Shown: in pieces, positions 24,677 to 37,700 of the stretch
Layout: every line of letters starts with the position of its first letter
Position numbering within the stretch: position 1 is the stretch's first letter
From: Styela clava
Lineage: Eukaryota; Chordata; Ascidiacea; Stolidobranchia; Styelidae
Assembly (NCBI RefSeq): GCF_964204865.1
Contig: NC_135255.1
Coordinates: forward strand, 15,095,135-15,159,134
DNA: 64,000 nt
Direction of reading: 5' to 3'
The notes under the pieces: model-generated
Seen by the model: the letters and a program-made list of their open reading frames with translations, nothing else
Databases searched by the model: none
What the model was told of the DNA's origin: nothing
Made by a program: the position numbers and the translations under genes

Positions 24677-25837
24677 TCATAATTTACATTCATTTAAAGT
24701 AATAGTGGACACACAAATTGCGTCATTGCTTGTACTTGCAATTTCAGAAGTTTTCTTTGGTTTGGTTGAATATCCCGTGCTAGAGGCCTCTGCGCAACTC
24801 ATGCAGACCACAGTTAGGATTTGAACATTGTTTCCAAATGTGGTAAGAAGACATAGTAAGTTCACCAACGTACTAATGTCATATATGGTATTTGCAATCA
24901 CCCGAGGAAGATCGAGAGGAACTCGTGTAACAATACCCATGGCTGCAAGATCCGAGATCACAACTACTGCGCAACCTATCATGGATCGGTGTATTGTTCT
25001 TGCAACCGGACTCGCCCCTGGATTACCCACTATTGTCAGCCATAGAGTCCTTATGAATGAAGACACTCTACTCTTCATCCCGGTGAATCCCTCAGTTTGT
25101 AGTTTCGTCTTCTTGTCTGAGTTTATTCTTTGTGACATGTTGTCCTTCATCTCCCGGTTGCTTAGTATCATTGGATAGACAAACAAACCGAGCAATATTG
25201 TTTGAATTACCACTAATGCTCCTGCCAGGACGTACTGACCAACACCTTCGATGAATTCCTCGTAGTCATCCCGTTCTGACAAAGGTGTTAAACTGCAGCC
25301 ATATGGCGTTGCAGAAAACTGATCTGGTATTGTATATATGCAACTCAGGCCGGGGGATAATACGGAAAAGACGACAAGTGCAAACCAAGTGAAAGGTTTC
25401 ACACATTTCGCAGCTAATGGACGAACAGATGGATGTGCGTAAATTATTTTTTGACGAAGCCAAAGAAAAAAATAGGTCATGTATGTCGAAACAGAGTACG
25501 CTCCGTTAGTCAGGTCTGATACCATCTCACAATATTGCAATCCATTCTCAAACTTTGTAAGATTGAAAAGTATACAATCTCCAATAAGTCTCGGCAATGA
25601 AAAAATCACAGCCACAACGCACATTGCGTATATGATTCCGCAATTCATGCTCGATGCTCCTGACGTCTTTTTCCACTTGTGCTTTTTCGTTCCATATATC
25701 AGCATGCACAGTAGTAACCATATTGTACAAAGCAGTAGGATTCCATTTATTACTTGGAATGCTATCATAATCGACAAAGTGTTTGTCCTCACGTTTGTGG
25801 TAGTAGTAGTTGTATAATTCGTGATATTCAAGACCAT
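24677..25837 (-). CDS. Orphan seven-transmembrane receptor-like protein, paralogue 4 (divergent)
   Basis: Intronless 386-residue frame from ATG at 25837 (MVLNITNYTTTTTT); the open frame extends ten codons further up but starts there at TTG. N-glycosylation sites and a threonine run make up the short N-terminus. The family blocks are present but changed: YGTKKHKWKK, GIIYAMCVVAV, LPRLIGDCILFN, QYCEMVSDLTNGAYSV, FLWLRQKIIYAHPSVRPL, TPYGCSL in loop 2, LLGLFVYPMILSN, RTIHRSMIGCAVV, and a TM7 of IANTIYDISTLVNLLCLL instead of LPTTLYDIS. Intracellular loop 3 and the C-tail are Ser/Thr/Lys-rich. It is separated from the other three by about 3 kb, consistent with being the oldest duplicate, though that is inference. 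Confidence 0.8.
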   Translation of the reverse strand: MVLNITNYTTTTTTNVRTNTLSIMIAFQVINGILLLCTIWLLLCMLIYGTKKHKWKKTSGASSMNCGIIYAMCVVAVIFSLPRLIGDCILFNLTKFENGLQYCEMVSDLTNGAYSVSTYMTYFFLWLRQKIIYAHPSVRPLAAKCVKPFTWFALVVFSVLSPGLSCIYTIPDQFSATPYGCSLTPLSERDDYEEFIEGVGQYVLAGALVVIQTILLGLFVYPMILSNREMKDNMSQRINSDKKTKLQTEGFTGMKSRVSSFIRTLWLTIVGNPGASPVARTIHRSMIGCAVVVISDLAAMGIVTRVPLDLPRVIANTIYDISTLVNLLCLLTTFGNNVQILTVVCMSCAEASSTGYSTKPKKTSEIASTSNDAICVSTITLNECKL

Positions 25838-26528
25838 TGTTCTTGTTCTATATATTCTTTCATACAAGCTTACCTAAATGATCTATATATTTACAAAGAT
25901 GAAATAAGACACTCTAAAAATTGCCAATATATTCAATTGCATTGTTGTTCAATGGCATGTAGTGACGCACTGCAGAGAATTTCAAAATACAAAAAGGAGC
26001 GCATTTTACGCGAGCCCCGTCGTACTGCTTAATAAATACATATCTACCATAAACCTTGCTTGTTATTATGTCAAACAATTGGCAAACTTATGTGCACTTG
26101 AAGAGATAACTATAAGCTCTGACAGTATGATGGTGCTTTTATAATTTTGAAACTTTATCGATATTATTACAAAGCCTTAACGTGGGGACTACAAAAAGCA
26201 CCAACAACCCCTTAACCACAGCTATAGGCAATTAATCAGAAACGCCCTTTGTCTACTTGCCTTCACTTTAACATGACATGTCAGTCTATAACGTTTGGTC
26301 ACTGCCGTTTTATTTAACACCAGCTGGCTAACTATGCACGCTTTGATTCCGGAAGTATTTTGCGAAAATTTAAATTAGAACATTTCGTCATTCAGTTTCT
26401 TGTCAGAGAATCTGTGTTGGTTTAACAGTGTCTCCATTGGATTTGGATCTAGTCTACCACTTAGTTGGCTCAGAGCTACGACAACTATTTCTCTATGCGC
26501 GCTTCTCAATCGTTATAATATATATATA

Positions 26529-27501
26529 CAGGATTACCATCTACCTAAAAGCCAAAAATAAGCACGGGTGTCAGAAGGATAATTATTTTGGTGGGTACTT
26601 AATAACAGTAGAAACGTAGAATAAAATGAGAAAGAAATCATACACAAGTCTCTTGTGTTTTTTTTTAATTCGAAGTCGATTCGAACAAGGTTGCAAAACA
26701 TAAACACATACTTTTAAATATTAGCATTACTGAGAATCAAAAAAAAGATCGTTTTGATGAGATGCGTTGTTTAATCATTGGACGGAATGATTGCTGGTAT
26801 TTTGCAGTATGAAATGCCCAATCACCCCCAGAAGCAGCTACCTTGTAGTCTAGTTTTAGGTGGGAAAGTTTGCTTGTATAAAAGTCATCATATATACTTT
26901 GGTTTCCCACAATGTTTTTTGCAAAATTTTTGTGGTTGTATTGTGGGCACTAATTGCTGTTTTTCCCGTGCCTTTAATTTAAATTAATATCGCTGTCACA
27001 ATAGCAGGAGTGAGCATAGCGCACACCCCTCCGACTTCGTTTGACATTAGCCAATTCCTTTTCATATTCGTAACGGAACTCAAGCTTACTCTCACTCATT
27101 GTATAAATTATGGTTTGTCCCTAAAAACAGTATCCATGAAAACTAGCAGCAATTGTTGTAACTGTGTCACAGTTTGCCTGGAAAAACGCGAACCTTTCCT
27201 TTAACAGAAACATTTCGCGCTGCGAGTGAGTGAGACATAAGGTCAAGGTGAAACGTGGATAAATGCTACGTTACAATAATAACGCAGGGAGGCGTTACGT
27301 ATAATAATTAATAATAAACACCGTCTCTCATTTTCACGCAATCTTTGTACGCAAAACACAAACGAGTCATACATGTTTATAAGACAAAATAAGCACACAA
27401 CTGAAAAATAAGCACTTTTCTTAGAAATAAGCACATTGTTACTAGACGCGGGCTAGGAAATAAGCACAAATCTTAGAAATAAGCACAATATGGTAATCCT
27501 G
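26529..27501. mobile_element. ~970-bp DNA transposon with perfect 12-bp inverted ends
   Basis: The ends CAGGATTACCAT and ATGGTAATCCTG are exact inverses. The flanks are TATATATA on both sides (26521-26528 and 27502-27509), which fits an 8-bp target duplication of hAT type but is low complexity, so the duplication is not decisive. The 9-mer AATAAGCAC occurs near the left end once and at least four times near the right end, resembling subterminal transposase-binding repeats. No transposase frame is recognisable. Superfamily is tentative. Confidence 0.72.
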
Positions 27502-27759
27502 TATATATAGCAGATTACATCCTTTGAGATGGTCATATTACATTTTGGCGGATTTTACGACACGATTTCATTTAATGTCAATGGGAATATTCTCAGTTCG
27601 TTTTATTCGAAGGTGATATTGGTATGCTGACCACGTAAAACTATATATTTATAATCAATTATTAATATGCTTCCACGAAGTATGAATATCTATTATGTAT
27701 GTTTTTATTAACCGCTTTGTTATGACTCCAAATTTTTACAATAATGTTATGATCTAAGT

Positions 27760-28994
27760 CAGGGGTCCGGTCCGCAATAACACGCAAAAATGGCTAAATT
27801 TTTTTCCAAGGAAGATTTTCACGAGCATCGTCGTCCTTGTTTATTTCGTAACATTGGCCAATCGGCAAGATGCAGAAAAGTGACGTAATAACACTTTTGT
27901 CACCCTAACAGATTTTCAGTCGTGGTTGTAAACAAAACTTCGTTTTTGCGACTTTGAATGCTACCAGTACGTAACGTTTTCTGCGATACACTTGTACACT
28001 CGTGGCGCTTGCTTTCGACGAAACTGTTTGTTTTTCGTGCTAAAATAAACGTCGAATGTGCATCTTGTGCTAACAGTACTGTAATCCCTCGCGTACTGCT
28101 CCAATTTCAAAAGCCACACTAACTTTTGTACTGCTTTAATGCGGATATTCATGTAGGTATGTTACAAAAAAATTGAAGTTCATCCGATTTAAATAAAAAC
28201 TAACGGAGATATCGGAATTTTAGTACCGCCCGACAGCCAATTTTTTCCATAATGATTGTATTACTTTTTTGATAAGAACTGTACTAAATATGGAAAAATA
28301 ACACATATCAATCACTAATCTTTCGATGTGCGTCACATCTATGGTATATTGAGATAATTTCAGGATTTTATTCTGGCAACGGTCATTGACACCGCCGAAA
28401 GATCGTCGCAAATAAACGCTGGAGTTGTGCATGATAGTTTGACAGTGGTTCATTGTGGTTAATAATTAACGATGTTCTGATTGTACGAACTTCATAAAAA
28501 TTGGTAAGTATCAAGTTAGACAAGAAATACACACGTCCATATAAATTTTATTGGTGTCCATAGACAATATCAATAATTTGCACTACGTATAACTGGAGCG
28601 TAATTTTTAAAAGCGTCGAATGTTGGGAAATTTATGCGCATGAAATTCAAATACCAGATAATAGTTGTTTATTTTATCTAAATTATGTCAAAATTTCATA
28701 GAATTCCAAGCTACAGCAGGCAGTCGTTTTTATGAGCGATATTTCAACACGGCGTAACGGTACTTAGCAGACGTGATGCGTACATTTTTTGTCGCGGATT
28801 TTGTAACATTTCTAATTCATGACAGCAACGTTTTGATAACAGCTAAACTCCTAGGATGTTCTCGATCTATATTCTGCGATATTCCCAACATTTGTGAATT
28901 TATTGTATTGCATTGACAAAAATATTCATCCGGCCCGTTTCAACACAATTTGAGTCATACCCGGCCCGCGGTCAAAAAAGTTTGGTGACCCCTG
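27760..28994. mobile_element. hAT-like DNA transposon, non-autonomous, 1.2 kb
   Basis: Left end CAGGGGTCCGGTCCGC, right end GGTGACCCCTG; only the outer 8 bp are inverted repeats. A perfect 8-bp duplication ATCTAAGT flanks it (27752-27759 and 28995-29002). The right subterminal region has GGCCCGCGGTC, typical of this class. No intact transposase frame was recognised within. Confidence 0.88.
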
Positions 28995-29229
28995 ATCTAA
29001 GTGAACAGATATTGAACAAGTCACACTGGCTGAGCTATCAGTTTAGTTGTTAACATGACTTAACAGATTACATGAATAACCATAGAGATCACCACAACCT
29101 AGCAAGCGGAAGTTGTCCGGTTCGTAGTATGTGTACAACAACGCTTTCATCACTGGCAGCGCACAACGTATATGATTGCTGTAGAATTACTCATCCAAGG
29201 CTGTTATTAAAGACGTTTTATGAAATTTG

Positions 29230-29720
29230 CTATAATCAGCAGTAGTGGCGTAACTACGTAAATGGCGCCCATGGCGAAGTTTTAAAATGCGCCCCTTCCC
29301 TTAATGACTGTTGTTGAAATACTTGTAGAGTAAAAATACCCGTTTCAGTTATTTCCAATTTGAAATGATTTTATCGAAACATTTGATGATTAAAAGTTTT
29401 CGCCGTTTTTGCTCCCCTGTCCAAACAACGCACATGGCATGAGTCATGTCTGCCACACCCAGGGGCGTAGCCAAGGGGGGTCCCCCCCCCCCCCCTTTGG
29501 AATGTGTAAAAACGACGACTAATAGGCGCGACTCGCCACGCGCCGAATAAGCGCATAAAACTTTATGGCTCCGGATGCCGTCAAGTAGAAGCGACGTGAT
29601 TGTGACTGAATTCGTGACTGAAGGCGACTTATGGATCTTTCCCCGACCTTTGACCCCCGTAAATTTCTTCCGAGTTGGCGCCTGTAAAATAGGGTATTTT
29701 GCTTCAAACAATTATTCTGA
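29230..29720. repeat. Repeat-like segments with poly-C tract
   Basis: Two transposon-like phrases occur: AGTAGTGGCGTAACTACG near 29243 and CAGGGGCGTAGCCAAGG near 29459, the latter followed by a run of about 14 C at 29480-29495. Such GTGGCGTA/GGGCGTAGCC starts are common at repeat boundaries in animal genomes, but I could not delimit an element or find a duplication. An open frame that crosses this region on the minus strand shows only low-complexity Gly/Pro text and is not called as a gene. Confidence 0.4.
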
Positions 29721-30255
29721 TTCACAGCATTCAACAATCTGTTTTGTAAAAGTACCGGTGAAGAATTTTAGCGTAGTCTATTGCAGCTATTTCTACACTA
29801 ATATTTTATTACTGCAGTTAAACTAAAACTTCTAAGAAGACAAAGCGATTATTGAATTATTTGATTTACATTTAAATATCCGAAACAGAACTAAAGATTA
29901 ACGAATATATATTTCAAAAACGCGAAAACGAGGTAATGTTTACGACGACGCCTGAAATCAGTCTGAGCGAGAAAAGTGTCTGAGCGGATGCGAAACCACG
30001 TCACTCTTTGCATCTTGCTGATTGGCCAATGTCCCGAAGTAAACAAGGAAGTCGATGCTCGGGGAAACATTCATTCAGTCCGCGATTTCTATTTGATGCC
30101 TCTATTCCTGGCAAATCCTGACATATTCAGTTTCTATTTCTAGAAACATTCTGTATCACACGTAGCAATTTTTAGAACATCAGTTCTCTTAGAAACTCGC
30201 GTTTTGCGGCCTCTGGCCAGACCACCTGTTGCTGTCAAACTTGGCAATTACAAAT

Positions 30256-30359
30256 GTCGGCGCTCCGAAAGTATTCGTACCAAGATGACGCACAACCTGA
30301 ACCCTAACCTGACACACATACTATTTTCAGGTTGTGCGACATTTCGTACGTAAACTGAC
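30256..30359. mobile_element. 104-bp foldback MITE, CACCAAGATGGCG family, copy 1
   Basis: The element has an imperfect palindromic layout centred on ACCTGAACCCTAACCTG, with GCACAACCTGAA on the left and TTCAGGTTGTGC on the right. It is flanked by a perfect 8-bp duplication TTACAAAT (30248-30255 and 30360-30367). Related copies are at 59586-59693 and, longer, at 60842-61071. Confidence 0.75.
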
Positions 30360-31797
30360 TTACAAATTGTTTCTATTCAGTAACGAACCTCAATGTTTTA
30401 AACCGTCAATCATAATAAAGTTGATAATTATGCAAGGCAATGAATAGGCTCTTCTTTTTAGATATTGCGAATTCATTTGCATTAATTTGGTTAATAAACG
30501 AGAATACTGGACATTCGTATCCCGGAACTCAGCCATCAAAGCGAGTATAACCGTAATAATAAACAAACAATTAAATCATACATTTAGCGTCATCGTAATT
30601 TGAATAAGACTATATCATCGCTATTGATAGACGAAATGCATACACAATCGCATGGAGTTCCTGATATAACAACTATTCTATGTATTCAATACATGCAAGA
30701 CAAATAAACGTGCTTTTGATCACTTAAGATCAGCTCTTTTACGTAAATATTCTGGTCCCAGCCTGATTGGCACAGAAAATAAATGTCTGACCTTGAAGTG
30801 AATCTTGATTTATTTTCCATTCTATTCTTTACGAGACACATAAAAAAAGACATCTGCAAAAGCTTAACACGTGGGCGTGCGATACATACATTATAAAGTA
30901 ATGCTCAAAACGGAACGCCTGACGCAGTGCGATGAAACTGAGGTAATATACAGTTAATCCAAGTCTGTGACATTCACACTGACGTATTGCAGGTAACGTA
31001 ACAATTCGTTCTTGTTGAAATAACAATGGTAGCATCGACTATACCGATTGGAATAGTTTGAATTTGTTCCAGCTTCACTACCTCCTTAATAAAATTTCTG
31101 ATCCCCGTGTACAATACTATTCAAGCATCAGGACCGTGTTTCCTAACTTTTTAACAACCTTATCGTCTTTCTGCGCACCGACCTGCTTTTAAACATATCC
31201 TAGTTAATCAAGTGAACCTACACTTTAGAACAATTTGTTGGTGCATAATATTTTGGTGTATTTTTCAGATCAGTGGAAATTTGTTTGTTCGCACACAAAA
31301 TATGAAAAAAAGAAAGCGAATAATAATAATTTTAGAAAATTGCGTCAGTGAAAAAAAAACGATCAAATCAATGCGCCGACTAATCCAACAAATGCAGCAA
31401 TTTTCTAATTTTGTCAAAACGGTCATCGCTTAGAATGAAGGCAAGCGAAAGAACAGATTTACCGCGACAATGCAAATTGCGAATAGGAAAGCAAGCATTG
31501 CCATGAATAATGCAATCACCTTAAGACGAAAAATATTTCTATGATATGGTGACAATATATAACAAAAAGCACTAAGCAAAAATACGCCACTTTGGCCTAT
31601 GGAACTGTGGCATATTTCTTAAATTAAAAGAAAAAGAATAAACAAAAGATATGCAGTTATGTACAAAAGCAAACGACCATTTTTCGCAAGCAATTTGATG
31701 TTATCAAAGGTGATACCAGTCTATCAGATAAAGCTGCTGGGGAATATATTCAGATTTAAACTTGGTTATTGTAACTTTTGCTGCGGTTTACTAAAAG

Positions 31798-34700
31798 CTA
31801 GATTCGAAGTACTGTTTCCCCGCCTTCGCCTACAGGTGTGAATGCCGAAGACGTGGAAAATTTTTCTGGTGTTGGATATGTCGGCGATCTATCGGAATGA
31901 ACGGCAACGTCAGCACTTCCACCACATCCACTGTCTGTATCATCGTCATCAGAATGATTATGTTCCAAGTTTTGAGATGCGTTTGTTCTCGAAACGTTTA
32001 GAGCTAAAGATAGTTCGTCGCGAAATCGTACGGTCTGATTCGTGTCCCTTTTTTGTTGTCTTGACGGAATTGTAGATGTGTTTGATCTCATAGAGCTTTT
32101 TCTATCCTTAGTAAACCTTTCATTTGTAGCTGAGGGCGACGACATTTTGCATGTTTCATTTTCCCCTGTGCCAGTTAAATTTGATGAATTATGCTGAGAT
32201 CCGGTTTCGTCAATTACACCAAGCGCATTTGATCGCGATTCCGGAAGTGGAAGATCGAGCCCGAAAGTATTGATGGTCCCGTCGTCATTTACGATGCTTG
32301 TCCTCTGCTGTAAAGAAAAAGAAAAATTTATGTTAAATTTTGTAGTAAGACAAAACGCACTGGTACACGCACCAGTACTAATTTCTGGTAGGGTTCAAAA
32401 TCAATTTACTCAGTTTGTGGATGTTATATATTATTGTGAATATTATATAAGGCCCCATTTGATTAATTGATCCGTTTAAAAGTCCATTTCGTATATTTCG
32501 ACGCCGGATAATTTATTTTGTTTGTGAATATAAGGCCCTATTTAATTAATTGCTTCGTTTGAAAGTACATTTCGTATTTCTTGACGTCGGTTGTTAACAT
32601 GTTGAAAATTTCGAATTAAACACTATGCTTAACGTATCGCTCATAGTATGAGGAATTATGTAGAATCCATTCCTAACCAGGAATATTCTGGTCTTCATGA
32701 AAACTCACCTCGTATTTATGCAAAATCACGAAAACGGTTTGTTAACCCTTTTTAAGCCTCAAGCCCTGCCCATTTTATGGGTATATTTGAAACTTATTTT
32801 TTTATGTCAACCATTAATCCCTAAAGCTTTATTCATGGGTTTTTAAAAGCGTCTGCTAGAGTTCTATTCAGCAATATATCTTTAAAACACACCCCTCGAA
32901 AAAAATTTTTGCAAAAAAATTTCAAAAATTTCTAAAAAAAAAATTGGACTTTGAGATATTCTGTGTACAGTAGAGGGTTAATAATTAATTCCTAATTAAT
33001 TAATTTTTTCTTCAACGTTTTCGTCAAGTTTTTCCTAACATAACAATACCAAAACGACTATTATAGCATGAATGGTTATCACTCTGAAATTCACAATTGT
33101 ATTTACAGTATTGTCAAGTTCAAGGTCAAATTACCGATACTGATGACGTCACAGCTCTTATTATTACTGCACAGACCACCCCCAATGCAAAAAAATTAAA
33201 TTTTTTCGACGGAAATGCGTGTAGAACGGCGTAACCAATCTCATACGCGCATTTACGCGTTAAAATTACCATTAATTTTACGTTTTTTTTACATACAAAA
33301 AATCTCCATACCTCTGCCAACTATGGAGCATTCGAAATCATATTTATCAAAACAACACAGCGCCAGGGATGGTCAGGGATAGTTAGTATGACTGAAAATA
33401 CATGCTAAAACAATAATAAGTCGTTATAAAGGAGTATTTCCTGTCTGAAGGGAGTCACATTTTTCAGACGTCTGACAGGTGATTTTGAAATCCAGGATAT
33501 TTATACGATTCGCACTTTGCGTCACGGCTGGAAGGTTTTATCGCTTCTCTCATATCAGGGCATTACGTTGATAAACAGCTAAGAGCGATATTGACTCTAT
33601 AAGTACATAAATTTTAGAATTTATCAAAAAGTACACCCATATGGGCGTTCCGGCTGTAGAAGGGGTTTGTTAATATTACTGACATAATTGTATTGTATTA
33701 AGACCTACCTTGGGAATGTTAGTTGCATTGCTCATGTTGTCCAAACTTCTGACATACAATCCACTGTTGCTTGAAGTCGAAGAACTTTGAGAATTTCTGG
33801 TGCCACCATATGCAGAATGATCCCTGTCCACGTCTACGGCGTATTCTTCTATAGGATTATCTGACATGGACATCAAAGATGTTGTATATCCACAGGGATC
33901 TGATGGCCTCGACACGACGTTATAAAGGCAAGTTTCGGCTGAATTGACATTGTATATGGATTGGTTTTGCAGAATAGGTTTGGAATTTACGAATGATGTT
34001 CTACATTCCGGAATGGCGCTGCAACAATCTTCGCAGTAAGGATCAAAACTATATCGCGACGAATCGAGAGTACGGTATTGTCGTAAGCTGCTTCGGTATC
34101 CCAAACCTGTATAAAGAAGTTGTGTGTTAATACGAAATAGTCACGCAACGTCATGATAAAAAGTGGTAATATAGTAAATGTTACCTTGTGTGTTTTTTGC
34201 GACGTTAGTTCCAGAGTACGACAGGGAGCTTAGTGCATCACAACTGTTGCCTCCACTCGGCCTTTTTGAGTAACTATGTCCTTCGTAAAGTGGTAAAACT
34301 GGAGGAAGTGGAAGATCCAGAGATTTGTCGAATGACTTTCTGCGGTTGTTTGTGAGGCATTCATCGCTAGGCAAAACATCTCTTCGAAAGCGAGGCTGCG
34401 TGAAATTACGAGGCATATGCGGCTCCTCTGTGATGGGCCTCTGCATTCGAGCACTTTGACTCGTAAATCCGAAGCGAGATAGTGACGCTTGTGATGTCAC
34501 AGCATTAACGTCGTCTTTGAACGTGGGAAACGAGAATTTCGAGGCATGGCCATATCTGGAATCTGTTGAAAAAAGAAAATAAGTGAATATGTCCCTTGAA
34601 CAACAAATTTTAAATTCATCCATTGCCATTAGACCTTACCTGGCTGGTCAATAGAACTCTGACTGTCACACCTTGATACCGAGCAATCTAAGTAGCACGG

Positions 34701-37700
34701 CTGTCTGGCTTCCCTTGAATCAGAAGAGATTATTTTTGTCGCGGGGTCTTCACTGTCAAATTGATAATCAAATCCAGATTCACCTTCTACGTTTCTGGTT
34801 AGCATGTGTTGATCTTCTTTGCAATCAGTGTCAACTTTTTCTTGTCTTCGTTTACTCGTCGAACCGCGAGATGACAAACTTGACTCTGCGTGTGTGAGGC
34901 TTTCGCAGTCTGTTTCAATAGTTTTAGGCTTGTAACTCTGCTTTGCAATTCTGCATCGTCTGAATGCTATTACACTGATCCCTATCACGAAGATAAATAT
35001 GAGAAGGCTGACCACAGCAAGTGTAATTACATATCCTTTGGCGACTCCAAAGACGGCCCAAACATCCCTCGACTCGCGGGTAGACGAGATTGCTGTTTGC
35101 AGAACAATACTCTGACATGGATCACTTTCTCCATAACTGTTTTTGGCGAATACTTGGAAAGTATATCTCTTGTTGGCTTTGAGACCTTCCACAAGGACTT
35201 CATTGGTTTCAGCAACAAGTTTCTGGTATCCTGTATCGGGTTTACCATGCTGGATTTCCTTGTATTGTACAACAAATTTTTGCTGTACACCGCCATCGAA
35301 GCCGGGTTTCCAGATTAAATAAACGGAAGAATGCGACGTGTTGAAACTATGAAGATTTGATGGAGCATCGGGTGGTCCTTGCAGCACAATGTTGATTAAT
35401 TTTGTTCGCTTTCCTTGTTTATTTGTTGCTACACAGCGGAATTGTGCCACGATACTAGAGTCGTTGATGTTTGCATCATTTGGCTGAACATTGGCGACTC
35501 TCAAAGTACTTTTGGAGGTTTCGAAATCGATAACTTCATTTATAACTGAAAATCTAAGAACAAAAACAAGTGTTAAGTCTAGACTAAGGCAGTGAATATT
35601 GGTAATAGTTGAAAACGCGGCATAAATGACGAACCTTTGCCTCTAAACATTTTCCAAGTAGAGGTTTCAGACAACAAAGTTGTCTAAGGGAAACGATATA
35701 TTTGAAATATGAATTATGAATATAATCTTAATTCTATATGTAACAGATAAACCAACGTACCCGCTATTATCAAAAACAACGATTGGCGATTCTCCCCTTA
35801 TCCAAGTAATGGTTGAAGCCGGCGTAGAATGTACAATACAAGGAAGAACCGCTGCTGGGGAGAGAGCACCTGAGCTGTCCACGGATGACACTGCAACTTT
35901 ACTTGGACTTACATCGAAGAAGGCAGGAGAATCTAAAGGTAGGCGCATTTAACGATAAATCATCATTTGAGTGAATTGTCATTATGGGTTTGTCTGAAAA
36001 TAATTAGATGAGGGAAGTACTATCACCAGCTTAATGCTGTACAAACTCACATAGCATGTCAATTTTGATATGATCTGTCGCTGGTTCTCCTATTCCATTG
36101 TCCACAACACATCTGTAACCTCCACGATCATCAGCAGTTATGTTGGCGAGCGATAAGATGCTGTGCGTTTGAAAATTTTCCACATCATAGCTATCCCTTC
36201 CGTTTCCAGGAATCTGCAAAATAATCAATATGTTACAAGTCAATTCTAAGTTGAATTAGAATAATACTAATTAAATATCTAACGACATACCTCTTTAACC
36301 CAAGTAACGTGAGCTGGTGTGAGTGGATGGGATTTAAAATCACATCGTAATTCGGTGGAATCTCCTTCCTGTAATGTTGTAGTTGGTCCGCTAATGCTAG
36401 TGATTCTTGCGGGATCTGAAAACAAGTATTCGAGTTTTAAACAAAATAATGAGGATATAATATAAAAAAAAATAAGATATGTTGATGTATAATACATACA
36501 GAAAACATTAAGAGTGATATTCAACTCTGTTGATCCTCTAGCATTGGTAGCACGAATCATGTAAAGGCCTCCATCATCTTCCATCACGCTGTTTATGCGT
36601 AAACGACCACTATTCTCATTCCAAACTAAACGCGTGTCCTTCGTCAATGGTTTCTTTGTTATTTGCTCACCGCCGTCGCTTCCGATGTTATTGGATAAGA
36701 TACGGAAGTAAGAATACGTCATTCCTGATGGATTCGAATGGGCAATTGTTTCGATATCAACAAAGTTATCTCCATAAGTTGCGTTGATAGACATTGCGTT
36801 GTTACCGATAGGATAAAATACTGGTGGATATTCTATGTTTAACTTGTGTGGTTTTGTTATGCTTTGCTGGAGAACGTGAACCTCTGCCCTGAAATTGAAT
36901 AAAATTAGAATATTACTTGGTATTCATCAAAACTCAAGCACATACCAAAACAATTCTATGTGAACATTAAGCCACGTCATATTTACCATGAAAGTAGAAA
37001 TGTCATTGATTTATTAAATTGTCTATTTTTCTTTCTCGATCATAACAAATATCTATATATATCAATTATATAGAAATATCTGTAGCATTGACTTACTTGC
37101 ATGCAATATCAGCACCATCGTCTTCAACTTTGGGATTTGTGATTCTCAACCGACTGGACGCGACGTATCCTCCCAATTCACCAACTGTTAAGGGCAGTTC
37201 TATAACATATTGTTTTGAAAATTCCACATTGTTTCGATACCTAAAATGAATATGATTTCTATAAATAAGATGCGAGAGGATCTGAATAACTCAAAAGAAT
37301 AATGAAATTTATTATACAAACCATGTGATTTTTGCTGGCGGATTACTGGACGAGGTTGTGCATGTCAAACTCATTGGATTTCCAACAACGAGTGATGTAG
37401 AAGGAAATTGCTCAATTATTAGTGAAGATGGGGGAAACGCAACCTGTAAAGTAAAATATTACATCATAAACGTAATCAAGCTTTGGTAACAATATCATCG
37501 TCGCCATTATTCTTCATCGTGACTTACCGAAAGCTTCTTTTTATCCACTAGCGTATCCTGGTAGCCTGGATGGTTTGCTGCGCACGATATGACTGCATCA
37601 TTGTGAGACGCCTCCAAAGTCAGTTCAAGGGTTGAAATTGTGATGAATTCTCCGGTTGTCGCACCATCCGCGCTTTTCCCAGTGTATACTTTTACCTCCG

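Noticed and set aside
24828-25817. Plus-strand open frames of over 100 codons opposite the receptor genes (also 17056-17358 and 20623-20916)
   Set aside because: They are antisense shadows of the conserved 7TM coding frames; their translations show no family features.
29349-29711. 120-codon minus-strand open frame
   Set aside because: It crosses a poly-C tract and repeat-like text, begins near no promoter, and its translation is low complexity (Gly/Pro run).
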